64,000 nucleotides of DNA from JASGIT01 sp047601665 (GCA_047601665.1 JASGIT010000001.1:2356001-2420000), one strand, 5' to 3'. Shown: positions 7,379-16,616, counted from the first letter of the stretch. The notes: generated from the sequence alone by a model not told the origin. Made by a program: numbers and translations.

Positions 7379-9175
7379 TTACTGCGCAGCCACCGGGTTG
7401 CGCAAGCGGATATGCAGCTCGCGCAGCTGCTTTTCCTCGACCGGCGAAGGCGCTTGCGTGAGCAGGTCCTGCGCGCGCTGGGTCTTGGGGAAGGCGATCA
7501 CGTCGCGGATCGACTCGGCGCCGGTCATCAGCGTGATGAGGCGGTCCAGCCCGAAGGCCAGGCCGCCGTGCGGGGGCGCGCCGTACTGCAGCGCGTCGAG
7601 CAGGTAGCCGAACTTGGCGCGCGCGTCCTCGGGCGTGATCTTGAGGGCGCTGAACACCTTGCTCTGCACGTCGGCGCGGTGGATACGCACCGAACCGCCG
7701 CCGAGTTCCCAGCCGTTGAGCACCATGTCGTAGGCCTTGGCGATGCACTTGCCGGGGTCGGTGTCCATGAGGTCTTCGTGGCCGTCCTTGGGGCTGGTGA
7801 ACGGGTGGTGCACGGCCACCCAGCGGTCTTCTTCCTCGTCGTGCTCGAACATGGGAAAGTCCACCACCCACAGCGGCGCCCAGCGGTCTTCGAACAGGCC
7901 GTTCTTCTTGCCGAATTCGCTATGGCCGACCTTGAGGCGCAGCGCGCCGATGGAGTCGTTGACGATCTTTTCCTTGTCGGCGCCGAAGAACAGCAGGTCG
8001 CCGTCCTGCGCGCCGGTGCGCTTCAGGATTTCGGCGAGGGCAGCGTCGTGGATGTTCTTGACGATGGGCGATTGCAGGCCATCGCGGCCCTTGGCCACTT
8101 CGTTGACCTTGATCCAGGCCAGGCCCTTGGCGCCGTAGATCTTCACGAACTCGGTGTAGGCGTCGATCTCGCCGCGCGAGATCTGCGCGCCGCCGGGCAC
8201 GCGCAGGGCCACCACGCGGCCGCCCTTGGTCGTGGCGGGGGTGGAGAAGACCTTGAAGTCCACGTCCTTCATCACCTCGGTCAGTTCGGTGAATTCGAGC
8301 TTCACACGCAGGTCGGGCTTGTCGGAGCCGAAGCGGAAAGCCGCGTCCTGGTAGGTCATGATGGGGAATTCACCCAGGTCCACGTCCAGCTGCTTCTTGA
8401 ACACCTCGGTGATCATGCGCTGGAAGATGGCGCGGATTTCTTCCTCATTCAGGAACGAGGTCTCGCAGTCGATCTGCGTGAACTCGGGCTGGCGGTCGGC
8501 GCGCAGGTCTTCGTCGCGGAAGCACTTGGTGATCTGGTAGTAGCGGTCGTAGCCGGCCACCATCAGCATCTGCTTGTACAGCTGGGGCGACTGCGGCAGC
8601 GCGAAGAACTGGCCGTCGTGCACGCGGCTGGGCACGAGGTAGTCGCGCGCGCCTTCGGGCGTGCTCTTGCCGAGCATGGGCGTCTCGATGTCGATGAAGC
8701 CTTCCTGGTCGAGGAAGTTGCGCACCTGGATGGCGGTCTTGTAGCGCAGCATCATGTTGCGCTGCATGTGCGGGCGGCGCAGGTCCATCACGCGGTGCGT
8801 GAGGCGCGTGGTCTCGGACAGGTTCTCGTCGTCCATCTGGAACGGCGGGGTGACCGAGGCGTTGAGCACGTTGAGTTCGTGGCACAGCACTTCGACCTGG
8901 CCGCTCTTGAGCTTGTCGTTCGTCGTGCCCGCGGGGCGCGCGCGCACCAGGCCCTTGATCTGGATGCAGAACTCGTTGCGGATGCCCTCGGCGGTCTCGA
9001 ACATCTCGGCGCGGTCGGGGTCGCAGACCACCTGCACGTAGCCTTCGCGGTCGCGCAGGTCGATGAAGATCACGCCGCCATGGTCGCGGCGGCGGTTCAC
9101 CCAGCCGCAGAGGGTGACGGTTTGGCCCAGCAGGGCTTCGGTCACAAGACCGCAATAGAGAGTGCGCATGGCCAT
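7379..9175 (-). CDS. aspS: Aspartyl-tRNA synthetase (probably non-discriminating)
   Basis: Class II synthetase, 598 residues from the ATG at 9173-9175. It has an OB-fold anticodon-binding domain (VTLCGWVNRRRDHGGVIFIDLRD), motif 2 (FRDEDLRADRQPEFTQID), a GAD insertion domain with the LELT-like segment, and motif 3 (GLAFGLDRLITLMTGAESIRDVIAFPKT). A GGAG is nine bases before the chosen start; a second ATG two codons on is possible. Bacterial AspRS of this type without GatCAB-independent AsnRS often also charges tRNA-Asn; the sequence alone cannot settle this. Last gene of the FmdB-DUF502-aspS unit. Confidence 0.95.
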   Translation of the reverse strand: MAMRTLYCGLVTEALLGQTVTLCGWVNRRRDHGGVIFIDLRDREGYVQVVCDPDRAEMFETAEGIRNEFCIQIKGLVRARPAGTTNDKLKSGQVEVLCHELNVLNASVTPPFQMDDENLSETTRLTHRVMDLRRPHMQRNMMLRYKTAIQVRNFLDQEGFIDIETPMLGKSTPEGARDYLVPSRVHDGQFFALPQSPQLYKQMLMVAGYDRYYQITKCFRDEDLRADRQPEFTQIDCETSFLNEEEIRAIFQRMITEVFKKQLDVDLGEFPIMTYQDAAFRFGSDKPDLRVKLEFTELTEVMKDVDFKVFSTPATTKGGRVVALRVPGGAQISRGEIDAYTEFVKIYGAKGLAWIKVNEVAKGRDGLQSPIVKNIHDAALAEILKRTGAQDGDLLFFGADKEKIVNDSIGALRLKVGHSEFGKKNGLFEDRWAPLWVVDFPMFEHDEEEDRWVAVHHPFTSPKDGHEDLMDTDPGKCIAKAYDMVLNGWELGGGSVRIHRADVQSKVFSALKITPEDARAKFGYLLDALQYGAPPHGGLAFGLDRLITLMTGAESIRDVIAFPKTQRAQDLLTQAPSPVEEKQLRELHIRLRNPVAAQ

Positions 9176-9224
9176 GGTGCTTGACTCCGCCCCCATGGGG
9201 CGTAAAGGGGAGAAAGGGGTTGGA

Positions 9225-9857
9225 TTATTTGTCGGCGTTCGCGATCGCCACCGGGTCGGGCGGGGCGACCACGCCCATCGACACGATGTACTTGAGCGCG
9301 GCGTCCACGCTCATGTCGAGCTCGATGCAGTCGCTCTTGCGCAGGATGACGAAGTAGCCGCCCGTGGGATTGGGCGTGGTGGGCACGTAGACGCTCACGT
9401 ACTCGTCGCGCAGGTAGGCCGCCACCTCGCCGCCGGGCGTGCCGGTGATGAAGGCTACCGTCCACACGCCTTCGCGCGGCCACTGCACCAGCACGGCGGT
9501 GCGGAAGGCGTTGCCGCTTTCGGAGAACAGCGTGTCCGACACCTGCTTGACGCTGGAGTAGATGGAGCGCACCACTGGAATGCGGCTGACCAGCGCGTCG
9601 CCCCAGGACACGAACTTGCGGCCCGCGAAGTTGCTGGCGAACGCGCCCGCCAGCAGCAGGATGGCCAGCGTGAGCAGCACGCCGAAGCCGGGGATGTGGA
9701 AGCCCAGGAGTTTGTCGGGCTGCCACGACTCGGGCAGGATGAGCAGCGTCTGGTCGAGCGTGTTGACGATCCAGCTCAGCACCCAGGCGGTGATGACGCC
9801 GGGCACGATGACCAGCAGGCCCGTGAACAGCCACTTGCGCAGGGCGGGGATGGGCAT
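9225..9857 (-). CDS. DUF502 family membrane protein
   Basis: 210 residues. Two hydrophobic segments lie near the N-terminus (WLFTGLLVIVPGVITAWVLSW and LLTLAILLLAGAFASNF). A soluble beta-rich part follows, with the family motif IPVVRSIYSSVKQVSDTL and later PTTPNPTGGYFV. DUF502 proteins are conserved inner-membrane proteins of unknown role. The gene starts 4 bases after the FmdB stop and lies 49 bases before aspS, a conserved betaproteobacterial order. Confidence 0.85.
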   Translation of the reverse strand: MPIPALRKWLFTGLLVIVPGVITAWVLSWIVNTLDQTLLILPESWQPDKLLGFHIPGFGVLLTLAILLLAGAFASNFAGRKFVSWGDALVSRIPVVRSIYSSVKQVSDTLFSESGNAFRTAVLVQWPREGVWTVAFITGTPGGEVAAYLRDEYVSVYVPTTPNPTGGYFVILRKSDCIELDMSVDAALKYIVSMGVVAPPDPVAIANADK

Positions 9858-9861
9858 TGCG

Positions 9862-10191
9862 TCAGCTGGAGGAAGAGGTGTTGGAAGAAGGCGCCGGCGC
9901 GGCGGGCGCGGGCGACGCAGCCGGTGCGGGAGCGGCGGCGGGGGCTTCCGCCTTGCCTGCGTCCTTGGATTCGGTGGCGGGGGCGGAGGTGCCGGGGCCG
10001 CCGCTGCTGCCGCCGCGGAAGTCCGTCACGTACCAGCCCGATCCCTTGAGCTGAAAGCCCGCCGCTGTCACCTGCTTGGAAAACGCCTCGGCCCCGCAGG
10101 CCGGGCATACGGTGAGCGGCGCGTCGGAGATTTTTTGCAGCACGTCCTTGGCATGGCCGCAGGCGCTGCATTTGTAGGCATAAATAGGCAT
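9862..10191 (-). CDS. FmdB-family zinc-ribbon protein
   Basis: 109 residues. The N-terminal zinc ribbon has two CxxC pairs (CSACG and CPACG, Cys 8/11 and 30/33) and the FmdB ending GSGWYVTDF. The C-terminal 45 residues are low-complexity Ala/Pro/Ser, common in betaproteobacterial members. FmdB-type proteins are putative regulators; the molecular role is unclear. First gene of the unit with DUF502 and aspS. Confidence 0.85.
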   Translation of the reverse strand: MPIYAYKCSACGHAKDVLQKISDAPLTVCPACGAEAFSKQVTAAGFQLKGSGWYVTDFRGGSSGGPGTSAPATESKDAGKAEAPAAAPAPAASPAPAAPAPSSNTSSSS

Positions 10192-10228
10192 GTGGAGGCG
10201 CGAAAGAGGGTGCGTGGGAAAACCCTCA

Positions 10229-10234
10229 ATTATA
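10229..10234 (-). promoter_or_regulatory. Candidate -10 box for FmdB-DUF502-aspS
   Basis: The minus strand reads TATAAT here, 38 bases upstream of the FmdB start and inside the only gap (69 bp) before this operon. No strong -35 is seen. Confidence 0.4.
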
Positions 10235-10260
10235 AACTTGCGTCCCTTTGGAACACGTTC

Positions 10261-11706
10261 TCAGGCCATGCCCGCCATCCGGTGGTGGCTGGCGTGCGCG
10301 TTGCGGATGGCCTGCGGCCCCAGGGAGCCGATCAACATGCCCGCCAGCGCCGCCAGCAGGCCCGCCAGCTGGGCCGGGAACTGCTCGCCCGCGGGGGTCG
10401 CCAGGAAAATCACCCAGGCCAGCAGGCCGAGCACGATGGCGAAGATGGCCCCCTGCGTGGTGGCGCGCTTCCAGTACAGGCCGGCCACCAGCGGCACGAA
10501 GGCTCCGACCAGCGGCACCTGGTACGCGCCCGACACCAGTTCGTAGATGGACGTGCCCTCCATGTGGATGGCGTAGACCAGCACCAGCACGCTGAACACC
10601 AGCGTGGTGATGCGCATGGTGCGCAGGTGCTCCTTGTCGGACACATGGGGGCGGAATTGCCGCCAGATGTTTTCGGTGAACGTGACGCTGGGGGCCAGCA
10701 GCGTGGCCGACGCGGTGGACTTGAGGGCCGAGAGCAGCGCGCCGAAGAACAGCACCTGCATGACGAAGGGCATCTTCGCCAGCACCAGCGTGGGCAGCAC
10801 TTTTTGCGGGTCGTCCTTGAGCAGCGCCGCCGTTTCCGCCGGCATGATGATGAGCGCGCTGGCGACGAGGAACATGGGCACGAAGGCGAACAGGATGTAG
10901 CACAGCCCGCCGATCACCGGCCCGCGCGTGGCCGCCTTCAGGTCGGCGGCGGACATGACGCGCTGGAACACGTCCTGCTGCGGGATGGAGCCGAACATCA
11001 TGGTCACGCCCGCGGCGATGAAGAACACCAGGTCGTGAAAGCTCGGCTCGGGCAGGAAGCGGAACAGGTCGCGGCTGGCGGCCAGGTCGATCACCTTCGC
11101 CGGCCCGCCCGCCATGCCGGCGGCGAACACCGCGATGATGGACAGGCCCGCCACCAGGATGATCATCTGGATGAAGTCCGTGACGGCCACCGACCACATG
11201 CCGCCGAACAGCGTGTAGGCCAGGATGGAGAGCACGCCGATCACCATGCCGGTGGACACCGCGATGGCCCCGCCCGAGAGCAGGTTGAACACCAGCCCCA
11301 GGGCCGTGACCTGGGCCGACACCCAGCCCAGGTAGCTGAGCATGATGATGAGCGAGCAGACGACTTCCACCGCGCGGCCATAGCGCTCGCGGTAGTAGTC
11401 GCTGATGGTCAGCAGCGTCATGCGATACAGCTTGGCCGCGAAGAACAGCCCCACCAGCACCAGGCACAGGCCCGCGCCGAAGGGGTCTTCCACCACGTTG
11501 CCCAGGCCGCCCTGGATGAACTTGGCGGGGATGCCCAGCACCGTTTCCGACCCGAACCAGGTGGCGAAGGTGGTGGTGACGATCATGTACATGGGCAGGT
11601 GCCGCCCGGCGATGGCGAAGTCCGCCGCGTTCTTCACACGCCGCGCGGCCAGCAGGCCGATGCCGATGGTGACCAGCAGATAGAGGATGACCAGGGTCAG
11701 CAGCAT
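10261..11706 (-). CDS. Sodium:solute symporter (SSS) family transporter
   Basis: 481 residues with 12-13 hydrophobic helices. SSS signatures include AGRHLPMYMIVTTTFATWFGSETVLGIP near residues 34-60 and the helix-5 GMWSVAVTDFIQMIILVAGL, followed by SIPQQDVFQRVMSA. It probably imports an organic solute with Na+; the substrate cannot be told. The start is 12 bases after the ubiB stop, so it may be co-transcribed with the ubi genes, though nothing in it suggests a quinone role. Confidence 0.85.
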   Translation of the reverse strand: MLLTLVILYLLVTIGIGLLAARRVKNAADFAIAGRHLPMYMIVTTTFATWFGSETVLGIPAKFIQGGLGNVVEDPFGAGLCLVLVGLFFAAKLYRMTLLTISDYYRERYGRAVEVVCSLIIMLSYLGWVSAQVTALGLVFNLLSGGAIAVSTGMVIGVLSILAYTLFGGMWSVAVTDFIQMIILVAGLSIIAVFAAGMAGGPAKVIDLAASRDLFRFLPEPSFHDLVFFIAAGVTMMFGSIPQQDVFQRVMSAADLKAATRGPVIGGLCYILFAFVPMFLVASALIIMPAETAALLKDDPQKVLPTLVLAKMPFVMQVLFFGALLSALKSTASATLLAPSVTFTENIWRQFRPHVSDKEHLRTMRITTLVFSVLVLVYAIHMEGTSIYELVSGAYQVPLVGAFVPLVAGLYWKRATTQGAIFAIVLGLLAWVIFLATPAGEQFPAQLAGLLAALAGMLIGSLGPQAIRNAHASHHRMAGMA

Positions 11707-11718
11707 GGTGGGAAGGGC

Positions 11719-13281
11719 TCAGAAGAGTTTGATGCGCGTCAGGAACTGCATGGCCAGCAGGCCCAGCACGAAGCCCAGGCCGCCGTAGACGATGGCTTGC
11801 AGCAGGCGGTTGGTGCGCTTTTGCGCTTCGAGCAGTTCGCGCATCTGCGGCGTGTCGGCGGGCGGCCGGCTCAGGTAGTCGTGCAGCAGGCGCGGCAGAT
11901 CGGGCAGCAGCTTGGCGTATCGCGGGGCCTGGGCGCGCAGCTCGCGCCAGAAGCGCTTGGGGCCCATCTGGTCGAGCATCCACTTTTCCAGAAAGGGCTT
12001 GGCGGTGCTCCACAGGTCGAGCTCGGGGTCCAACTGGCGGCCCAGCCCTTCGATGTTGAGCAGGGTTTTTTGCAGCAGCACCAGCTGCGGCTGGATTTCG
12101 ACGTTGAAGCGGCGCGAGGTCTGGAACAGGCGCATCAGCACCATGCCCAGCGAGATTTCTCTCAAAGGGCGGTCAAAGTACGGCTCGCACACGGCGCGCA
12201 CGGCGGATTCGAGCTCGTCCACCCGGGTGGTCTTCGGCACCCAGCCGCTCTCGATGTGCAGTTCGGCCACGCGCTTGTAGTCGCGGCGGAAGAAGGCCGT
12301 GAAGTTCTGCGCGAGGTATTCTTTGTCGTACTCGGTGAGCGTGCCGACGATGCCGAAGTCGAGCGAGATGTAGCGGCCAAAGGTGGCCGGGTCGAGGCTG
12401 ACCTGGATGTTGCCGGGGTGCATGTCGGCGTGGAAGAAGCCGTCGCGGAACACCTGGGTGAAGAAGATGGTGACGCCGTCGCGCGCCAGCTTCGGAATAT
12501 CGACGCCCGCTTCGCGCAGCCGGTCCACCTGGCTGATGGGCACGCCGTTCATGCGCTGCATGACCATCACGTCGGTGTGGCAGAAGTCCCAGAACACCTC
12601 GGGCACCAGCACGAGGTCGAGCCCGTCCATGTTGCGGCGCAGCTGCGCGGCGTTGGCGGCTTCGCGCATCAGGTCGAGTTCGTCGTGCAGATACATGTCG
12701 AACTCGGCCACCACTTCGCGCGGCTTGAGGCGTTTGCCGTCGGCGGACAGGCTTTCGACCCAGCCCGCCATCATGCGCATGAGGGCCAGGTCTTTTTCGA
12801 TGACCGGCAACATGCCGGGGCGCAGCACCTTCACGGCCACGTCGCGCTCGCGGCCCGTGCCGTCGCGCACCACGGCGAAGTGCACCTGGGCGATGGAGGC
12901 GCTGGCGACCGGCTCGCGCTCGAACGAGACGAACACCTCGCCGATGGGGCGGCGGAAGGCGCGCTCGATGGTCGCCACGGCCACGCCGGGGTCGAATGGC
13001 GGCACGCGGTCCTGCAGCAGCGCGAGTTCGTCGGCGATGTCGGGCGGCATCAGGTCGCGCCGGGTGGACAGCACCTGGCCGAGCTTCACGAAGATGGGGC
13101 CGAGCCGCTCCAGCGCCTCGCGCAGGCGCTGGCCGCGCGGCGCGTCCAGGTTGCGGCCCAGCGAGACGATGCGCCCCAGCAGGCGCAGCCAGGGGTGCTG
13201 GAAGCTGGAGAGCACCAGTTCGTCCAGCCCGTAGCGCAACACCACCCAGACGATGGCGGCGCCGCGCAGAAAGCGGCTCAT
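11719..13281 (-). CDS. ubiB: UbiB, atypical kinase-like protein for ubiquinone synthesis
   Basis: 520 residues. ABC1/ADCK/UbiB features: the KxGQ motif in IFVKLGQVLSTRRDLMPPDIADELALLQDRVPPF near residue 60, the Ala-rich loop variant SASIAQVHFAVV, the catalytic-type HADMHPGNIQV, and DFG in LDFGIVG. Two C-terminal membrane helices end the protein (AIVYGGLGFVLGLLAMQFL). UbiB supports the ubiquinone pathway as a lipid-handling ATPase at the inner membrane. Its start overlaps the ubiJ stop by 4 bases. Confidence 0.95.
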   Translation of the reverse strand: MSRFLRGAAIVWVVLRYGLDELVLSSFQHPWLRLLGRIVSLGRNLDAPRGQRLREALERLGPIFVKLGQVLSTRRDLMPPDIADELALLQDRVPPFDPGVAVATIERAFRRPIGEVFVSFEREPVASASIAQVHFAVVRDGTGRERDVAVKVLRPGMLPVIEKDLALMRMMAGWVESLSADGKRLKPREVVAEFDMYLHDELDLMREAANAAQLRRNMDGLDLVLVPEVFWDFCHTDVMVMQRMNGVPISQVDRLREAGVDIPKLARDGVTIFFTQVFRDGFFHADMHPGNIQVSLDPATFGRYISLDFGIVGTLTEYDKEYLAQNFTAFFRRDYKRVAELHIESGWVPKTTRVDELESAVRAVCEPYFDRPLREISLGMVLMRLFQTSRRFNVEIQPQLVLLQKTLLNIEGLGRQLDPELDLWSTAKPFLEKWMLDQMGPKRFWRELRAQAPRYAKLLPDLPRLLHDYLSRPPADTPQMRELLEAQKRTNRLLQAIVYGGLGFVLGLLAMQFLTRIKLF

Positions 13282-13832
13282 GCGGTGTTCCGCGCGGGGG
13301 TGAAGCGGCCCACGAAGGCGCGCAGGGCTTCGGCGGCGCGGCGGGCGGCCTGGCAGGCCGCGTGCGCGGGGGCGTCGCCGACGAGGCGGGCCAGGTCTTC
13401 TTCGGCGTCCCAGCGCAGGTTGTCGGCGAGCCAGTTGAGTTCGGCGGCGAATTGCACGTCGCCCTGAATGCGGATGGCGGGCTTTTCACCCGCCAGCGCG
13501 GACTGGGCGATGGCGAAGGGCGAGGATTCAGTCACCTCGAATTGCAGATCGGGCGTGGCGCCTTCGGGGGCCAGGTCGAACAGCCCGGCGGGGGTGACCA
13601 AGAGCGCCAGGTGAAACTGCCGCCAGGCCACCCGCGCCACGCGGCCCTGCTGGCGCACCAGGCGCTGCATGGCCTCGGGCTCCTGCATGAGCACGTGGTT
13701 CAGCAGCAGCACCAGGCGGCGTTGCACTTCCTGCACGAACCACTGGGGCGGCTGCGGCCCGTTGGCGGCAAAGCGCTCGATCAGGGGGCCGAGCGTGCCT
13801 TGCAGAAACGAAAAAGGGGACGGTGTTGCCAT
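13278..13832 (-). CDS. ubiJ: UbiJ, SCP2-domain ubiquinone accessory protein
   Basis: 184 residues with an SCP2-like lipid-binding domain (residues about 25-120: FALVTPAGLF-type strands, IRIQGDVQFAAELNWLADNLRWDAEEDLARLVGD). The last part is the signature of UbiJ, which with UbiK scaffolds the soluble Ubi complex and binds quinone precursors. A 4-base overlap with ubiB is the conserved arrangement. The C-terminal helix is Ala/Arg-rich. Confidence 0.88.
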   Translation of the reverse strand: MATPSPFSFLQGTLGPLIERFAANGPQPPQWFVQEVQRRLVLLLNHVLMQEPEAMQRLVRQQGRVARVAWRQFHLALLVTPAGLFDLAPEGATPDLQFEVTESSPFAIAQSALAGEKPAIRIQGDVQFAAELNWLADNLRWDAEEDLARLVGDAPAHAACQAARRAAEALRAFVGRFTPARNTA

Positions 13833-13877
13833 AGTCCCCTGATTATCTTAGGAATGCGGGTTACTACTGGCGCATCG

Positions 13878-14894
13878 TCACTGAAGCGCCTGTACGCCCG
13901 CCACCAGCCAGCCGCTGGAGCCGCTCTTGGGCTTGGTCATGTTCCACACTTCGCGGAAGGGGCTGGGGCCGGCGGAGGGCTCCTCGCGGATCAGGCCCGA
14001 GAACTCCACGCTGGCCATGTAGCCGTCGCCCAGGTCTTCGATGCCGAGCAGTTGCGCCTCGATCATCACCACGTCGGTGTGGTTGGGCTGGCCGACCTGC
14101 TGCAGATTGCCGCGGTGGGCTTCGCGGTCGGCGAGCTGGGTGCGGATTTCGCCCAGCATCTCGTCGGTCATCATGGAGCGCAGGGTGGCGATGTCGGACT
14201 TGTCCCAGGCGGCTTGCAGGGTGACGAAGTTGCGCTTGGCGGCGGTCAGGAAGCCTTCGGTGTCGAAGCCTGCCGGGATGCCCCAGTTTTGCGAGCCCGC
14301 GAGGGCGGAGCCGATCTTGATGCCGGTGCCTGCGGCCTGCGGCGCCTCGAAGGCCGCGCCGTGGTTTTCCCACGGGCGGGCGGAGGCGTCGTTGCCCACC
14401 TTGTCAGGGCTGTACGAGCGTGCCGCGACGGGCGCATCGCCTGCCCCCGCGCCCTGGAAGGCGAAGGGCGCGTTGCCCACGCCGGCGGCGGGCTTGCTGC
14501 GCGAGCGGCGCACCATGCCGACGACGACCATGACCACCAGCACCAGCAGCGCGATCAGCAGGAACTGGCCGAAGGCCGCGCCCAGGCCCAGCGAGTGCGC
14601 GAGCCAGGCCAGGCCCAGGCCCGCCGCCAGGCCGCCGAGCATGGCGCCCCAGGGCTTCTTGGCCGGAGCGGCGGCCGCGGGTTTGGCCGGGGTGGCGGGC
14701 GCGGGCTGGGCGGCGTTCTGCGTGGCATTGTTTTGCGCGGGCGCGCCCGGCGGCGTTCTGGCGGCCTCGCGCTGGGTGACGTTGCTGGACTGCCTGCCCA
14801 TGGATTGGCCGCCGCCCAGGCGGCGGGCGGCGTCGGCATCGAGGTGCGCCAGGGCCAGCATGGCGACCAAAGCCACAGACCACAGTTTCATCAT
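13878..14894 (-). CDS. Tim44-like domain membrane protein
   Basis: 338 residues: signal peptide or anchor (MMKLWSVALVAMLALAHLDADA), then a low-complexity Ala/Pro/Lys-rich stretch and two hydrophobic segments (AMLGGLAAGLGLAWLAHSLG and FGQFLLIALLVLVVMVVVGMV). The C-terminal Tim44-like domain runs from about residue 195 to 338 (FLTAAKRNFVTLQAAWDKSDIATLRSMMTDEM...). In bacteria such proteins are found near ubi genes; the biochemical role is unknown. It lies between ubiE (24 bp) and ubiJ (45 bp) on the same strand. Confidence 0.85.
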   Translation of the reverse strand: MMKLWSVALVAMLALAHLDADAARRLGGGQSMGRQSSNVTQREAARTPPGAPAQNNATQNAAQPAPATPAKPAAAAPAKKPWGAMLGGLAAGLGLAWLAHSLGLGAAFGQFLLIALLVLVVMVVVGMVRRSRSKPAAGVGNAPFAFQGAGAGDAPVAARSYSPDKVGNDASARPWENHGAAFEAPQAAGTGIKIGSALAGSQNWGIPAGFDTEGFLTAAKRNFVTLQAAWDKSDIATLRSMMTDEMLGEIRTQLADREAHRGNLQQVGQPNHTDVVMIEAQLLGIEDLGDGYMASVEFSGLIREEPSAGPSPFREVWNMTKPKSGSSGWLVAGVQALQ

Positions 14895-14918
14895 GTCTTC
14901 TCCATTATTAAGAATGCG

Positions 14919-15650
14919 TCAACACTTGATTCCAACATGAAGCGCCACCACTCCGCCCGTCATGTTGTGATAGTCCACATGGCCAAAGCCATTTTGTTGC
15001 ATGAGGGTTTTCAGCTCCTGCTGGCCCGGGTGCATACGGATGGACTCGGCCAGGTAGCGGTAGCTGTCGGCATCGCCCGCCACCAGCTGGCCCAGGCGGG
15101 GCAGCACGCTGAAGGAATACCAGTCGTAGGCCTTTTCCAGCGGCTTGGCGACTTTCGAGAATTCCAGCACCAGCAGGCGCCCGCCGGGCTTGAGCACGCG
15201 GCACATCTCGGCCAGGGCGCGGTCCTTGTGCGTCATGTTGCGCAGGCCGAAGGCGACGCTGACCAGGTCGAAATGGTGGTCGGGCAGGGGCAGCGCCTCG
15301 GCGTCGCACACCAGGGTGGGCAGCACCACGCCTTTGTCGATGAGCCGGTCGCGGCCCACGCGCAGCATGGCTTCGTTGATGTCGGTGTGCACCACGCGGC
15401 CCGTGGGGCCGACCTTCTTGGCGAAGGCGAGCGCGAGGTCGCCCGTGCCGCCCGCGATGTCCAGCACCTGCTGGCCCGGGCGCAGGTTGGCGACCATGAC
15501 GGTGTAGGCCTTCCAGGCGCGGTGCAGGCCGGCGGACATGAGGTCGTTCATCACGTCGTACTTGGACGCGACCGAATCGAACACGCCGCGCACGCGGCGC
15601 GCCTTGTCCTGTTCGTCGACGGTCTGGAATCCGAAATGCGTGGTGCTCAT
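14919..15650 (-). CDS. ubiE: Ubiquinone/menaquinone methyltransferase UbiE
   Basis: 243 residues from the ATG at 15648-15650 (MSTTHFGFQTVDEQDKARRV). A GGAG six bases upstream decides this start over the ATG at 15660-15662, which contains that Shine-Dalgarno. SAM-binding motif I is VLDIAGGTGDLALAFAKKVG; the family motif DIN-EAML and the segment VSVAFGLRNMTHKDRALAEMCRVLKPGG are clear. It adds the C-methyl group in ubiquinone synthesis. First of the ubiE-Tim44-ubiJ-ubiB block. Confidence 0.95.
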   Translation of the reverse strand: MSTTHFGFQTVDEQDKARRVRGVFDSVASKYDVMNDLMSAGLHRAWKAYTVMVANLRPGQQVLDIAGGTGDLALAFAKKVGPTGRVVHTDINEAMLRVGRDRLIDKGVVLPTLVCDAEALPLPDHHFDLVSVAFGLRNMTHKDRALAEMCRVLKPGGRLLVLEFSKVAKPLEKAYDWYSFSVLPRLGQLVAGDADSYRYLAESIRMHPGQQELKTLMQQNGFGHVDYHNMTGGVVALHVGIKC

Positions 15651-15736
15651 GGTGTTCTCCATGCTACGGGCGCGCAGGCCCTGCGTACAAGCGACAACCC
15701 CGCACGGGCGCGGGGCATGTGGGTCGGGGGTTTCAA

Positions 15737-15793
15737 ATCAAATCGGCCTCCAGCGCTTATGGGTCAAGCGCTGGCAGCTATCAAAACAGGAGT
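15737..15793 (+). repeat. Dispersed dyad repeat, copy 2 (near-consensus)
   Basis: Reads GGCCTCCAGCGCTTATGGG then TCAAGCGCTGGCAGCTATC and AAAACAGGAG. Both dyad arms (CAGCGCTT/AAGCGCTG) are intact. Located between the DUF971 stop and the ubiE start. Confidence 0.85.
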
Positions 15794-15801
15794 ATCAGGG
15801 T

Positions 15802-16182
15802 TTAGCCGCAGCCACCGCCGCGCCGTGGCATGGGCGCATCGCGGTCCACGCCCGTGTCGGCCAGGCGCTGCAGGTACCGCGCCCACAGCGCTTCCTGGTC
15901 GCGGCCCAGTTCGTGCAGGTAGGCCCAGGTGTAGATGCCGCTGTCGTGCCCGTCGGAGAACGTGGGCTTGACGGCGTAGTGGCCCACGGGCTCCAGCGCG
16001 GTGAGGGTCACGTGGCGTTTGCCGGTCTGCAGCACCTCCTGGCCCGGGCCGTGGCCCTGGACTTCGGCGGATGGGGAGCAGACGCGCAGCAGCTCGAACG
16101 GGATGCGGAAGACCGCGCCATCGTCGAAGGCGACTTCGAGGACGCGCGACTGCTGGTGGACGGTGAGGGCGGTGGGGGTCAT
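15802..16182 (-). CDS. DUF971 (GBBH-like N-terminal domain) protein
   Basis: 126 residues from the ATG at 16180-16182, which overlaps the HIT gene stop by 4 bases. The domain (MTPTALTVHQQSRVLEVAFDDG, then RIPFELLRVCSPSAE and FSDGHDSGIYTWAYLHELG) is DUF971, a small fold also found at the start of gamma-butyrobetaine hydroxylases and linked with iron-sulphur proteins; its own role is not firm. It ends with a Gly/Cys tail (RRGGGCG). Coupled in one unit with the HIT and Fe-S oxidase genes. Confidence 0.85.
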   Translation of the reverse strand: MTPTALTVHQQSRVLEVAFDDGAVFRIPFELLRVCSPSAEVQGHGPGQEVLQTGKRHVTLTALEPVGHYAVKPTFSDGHDSGIYTWAYLHELGRDQEALWARYLQRLADTGVDRDAPMPRRGGGCG

Positions 16183-16616
16183 GCCAGTGCCTCCAGGCCC
16201 GCGCGCATCCGCGCCTCGGCGTGCGGTAGCGTGGCACGCACGGCGGCTTCGCGGGCCGCATCGCGCGCGCGCTGGGCCGGGGCCCACACGGGCGCGGGAA
16301 AGTGGCTGTCCCAGCCGAAGCGCGCGATCACGTGCCAGTGCAGGTGCGGCACCATGTTGCCCAAGGCGGCGAGGTTGATCTTGGCGGGCTGCAGGGCTTC
16401 GCGCAGCGCCTGTTCGACCACGGCCACGGCTTCGATGCAATGGGCGCGATCCGTGGCGTTCAAATCAGAGAACTCGGGGGCGTGGGCATTCCATACCACG
16501 CGGTAGAAGGCGGGGAAGCCGCGCTCGCCTTCTTCGTCCGCGCGGATCACGCGCAGCTTTGCGCCGCGCCAGATTAGGGTGCCGCCGTCGGCATCGCACA
16601 GCGGGCACGTCGTCAT
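16179..16616 (-). CDS. HIT-family protein
   Basis: 145 residues from the ATG at 16614-16616, overlapping the upstream oxidase stop by 4 bases. The histidine triad is HLHWHVIARF near residues 91-100 (His91, His93 and His95), with an N-terminal zinc-like CPLCDADGG. HIT proteins hydrolyse nucleotide phosphoramidates or dinucleoside polyphosphates; this type (sometimes called histidine triad-like with W after the triad) is common in betaproteobacteria. The substrate is not known. Confidence 0.88.
   Translation of the reverse strand: MTTCPLCDADGGTLIWRGAKLRVIRADEEGERGFPAFYRVVWNAHAPEFSDLNATDRAHCIEAVAVVEQALREALQPAKINLAALGNMVPHLHWHVIARFGWDSHFPAPVWAPAQRARDAAREAAVRATLPHAEARMRAGLEALA

Noticed and set aside
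9562..13467. A 1,301-codon plus-strand open frame
   Set aside because: It runs antisense across DUF502, FmdB, the symporter, ubiB and ubiJ, all with clear family motifs; the product is His/Gln/Arg-rich with no recognisable domain.
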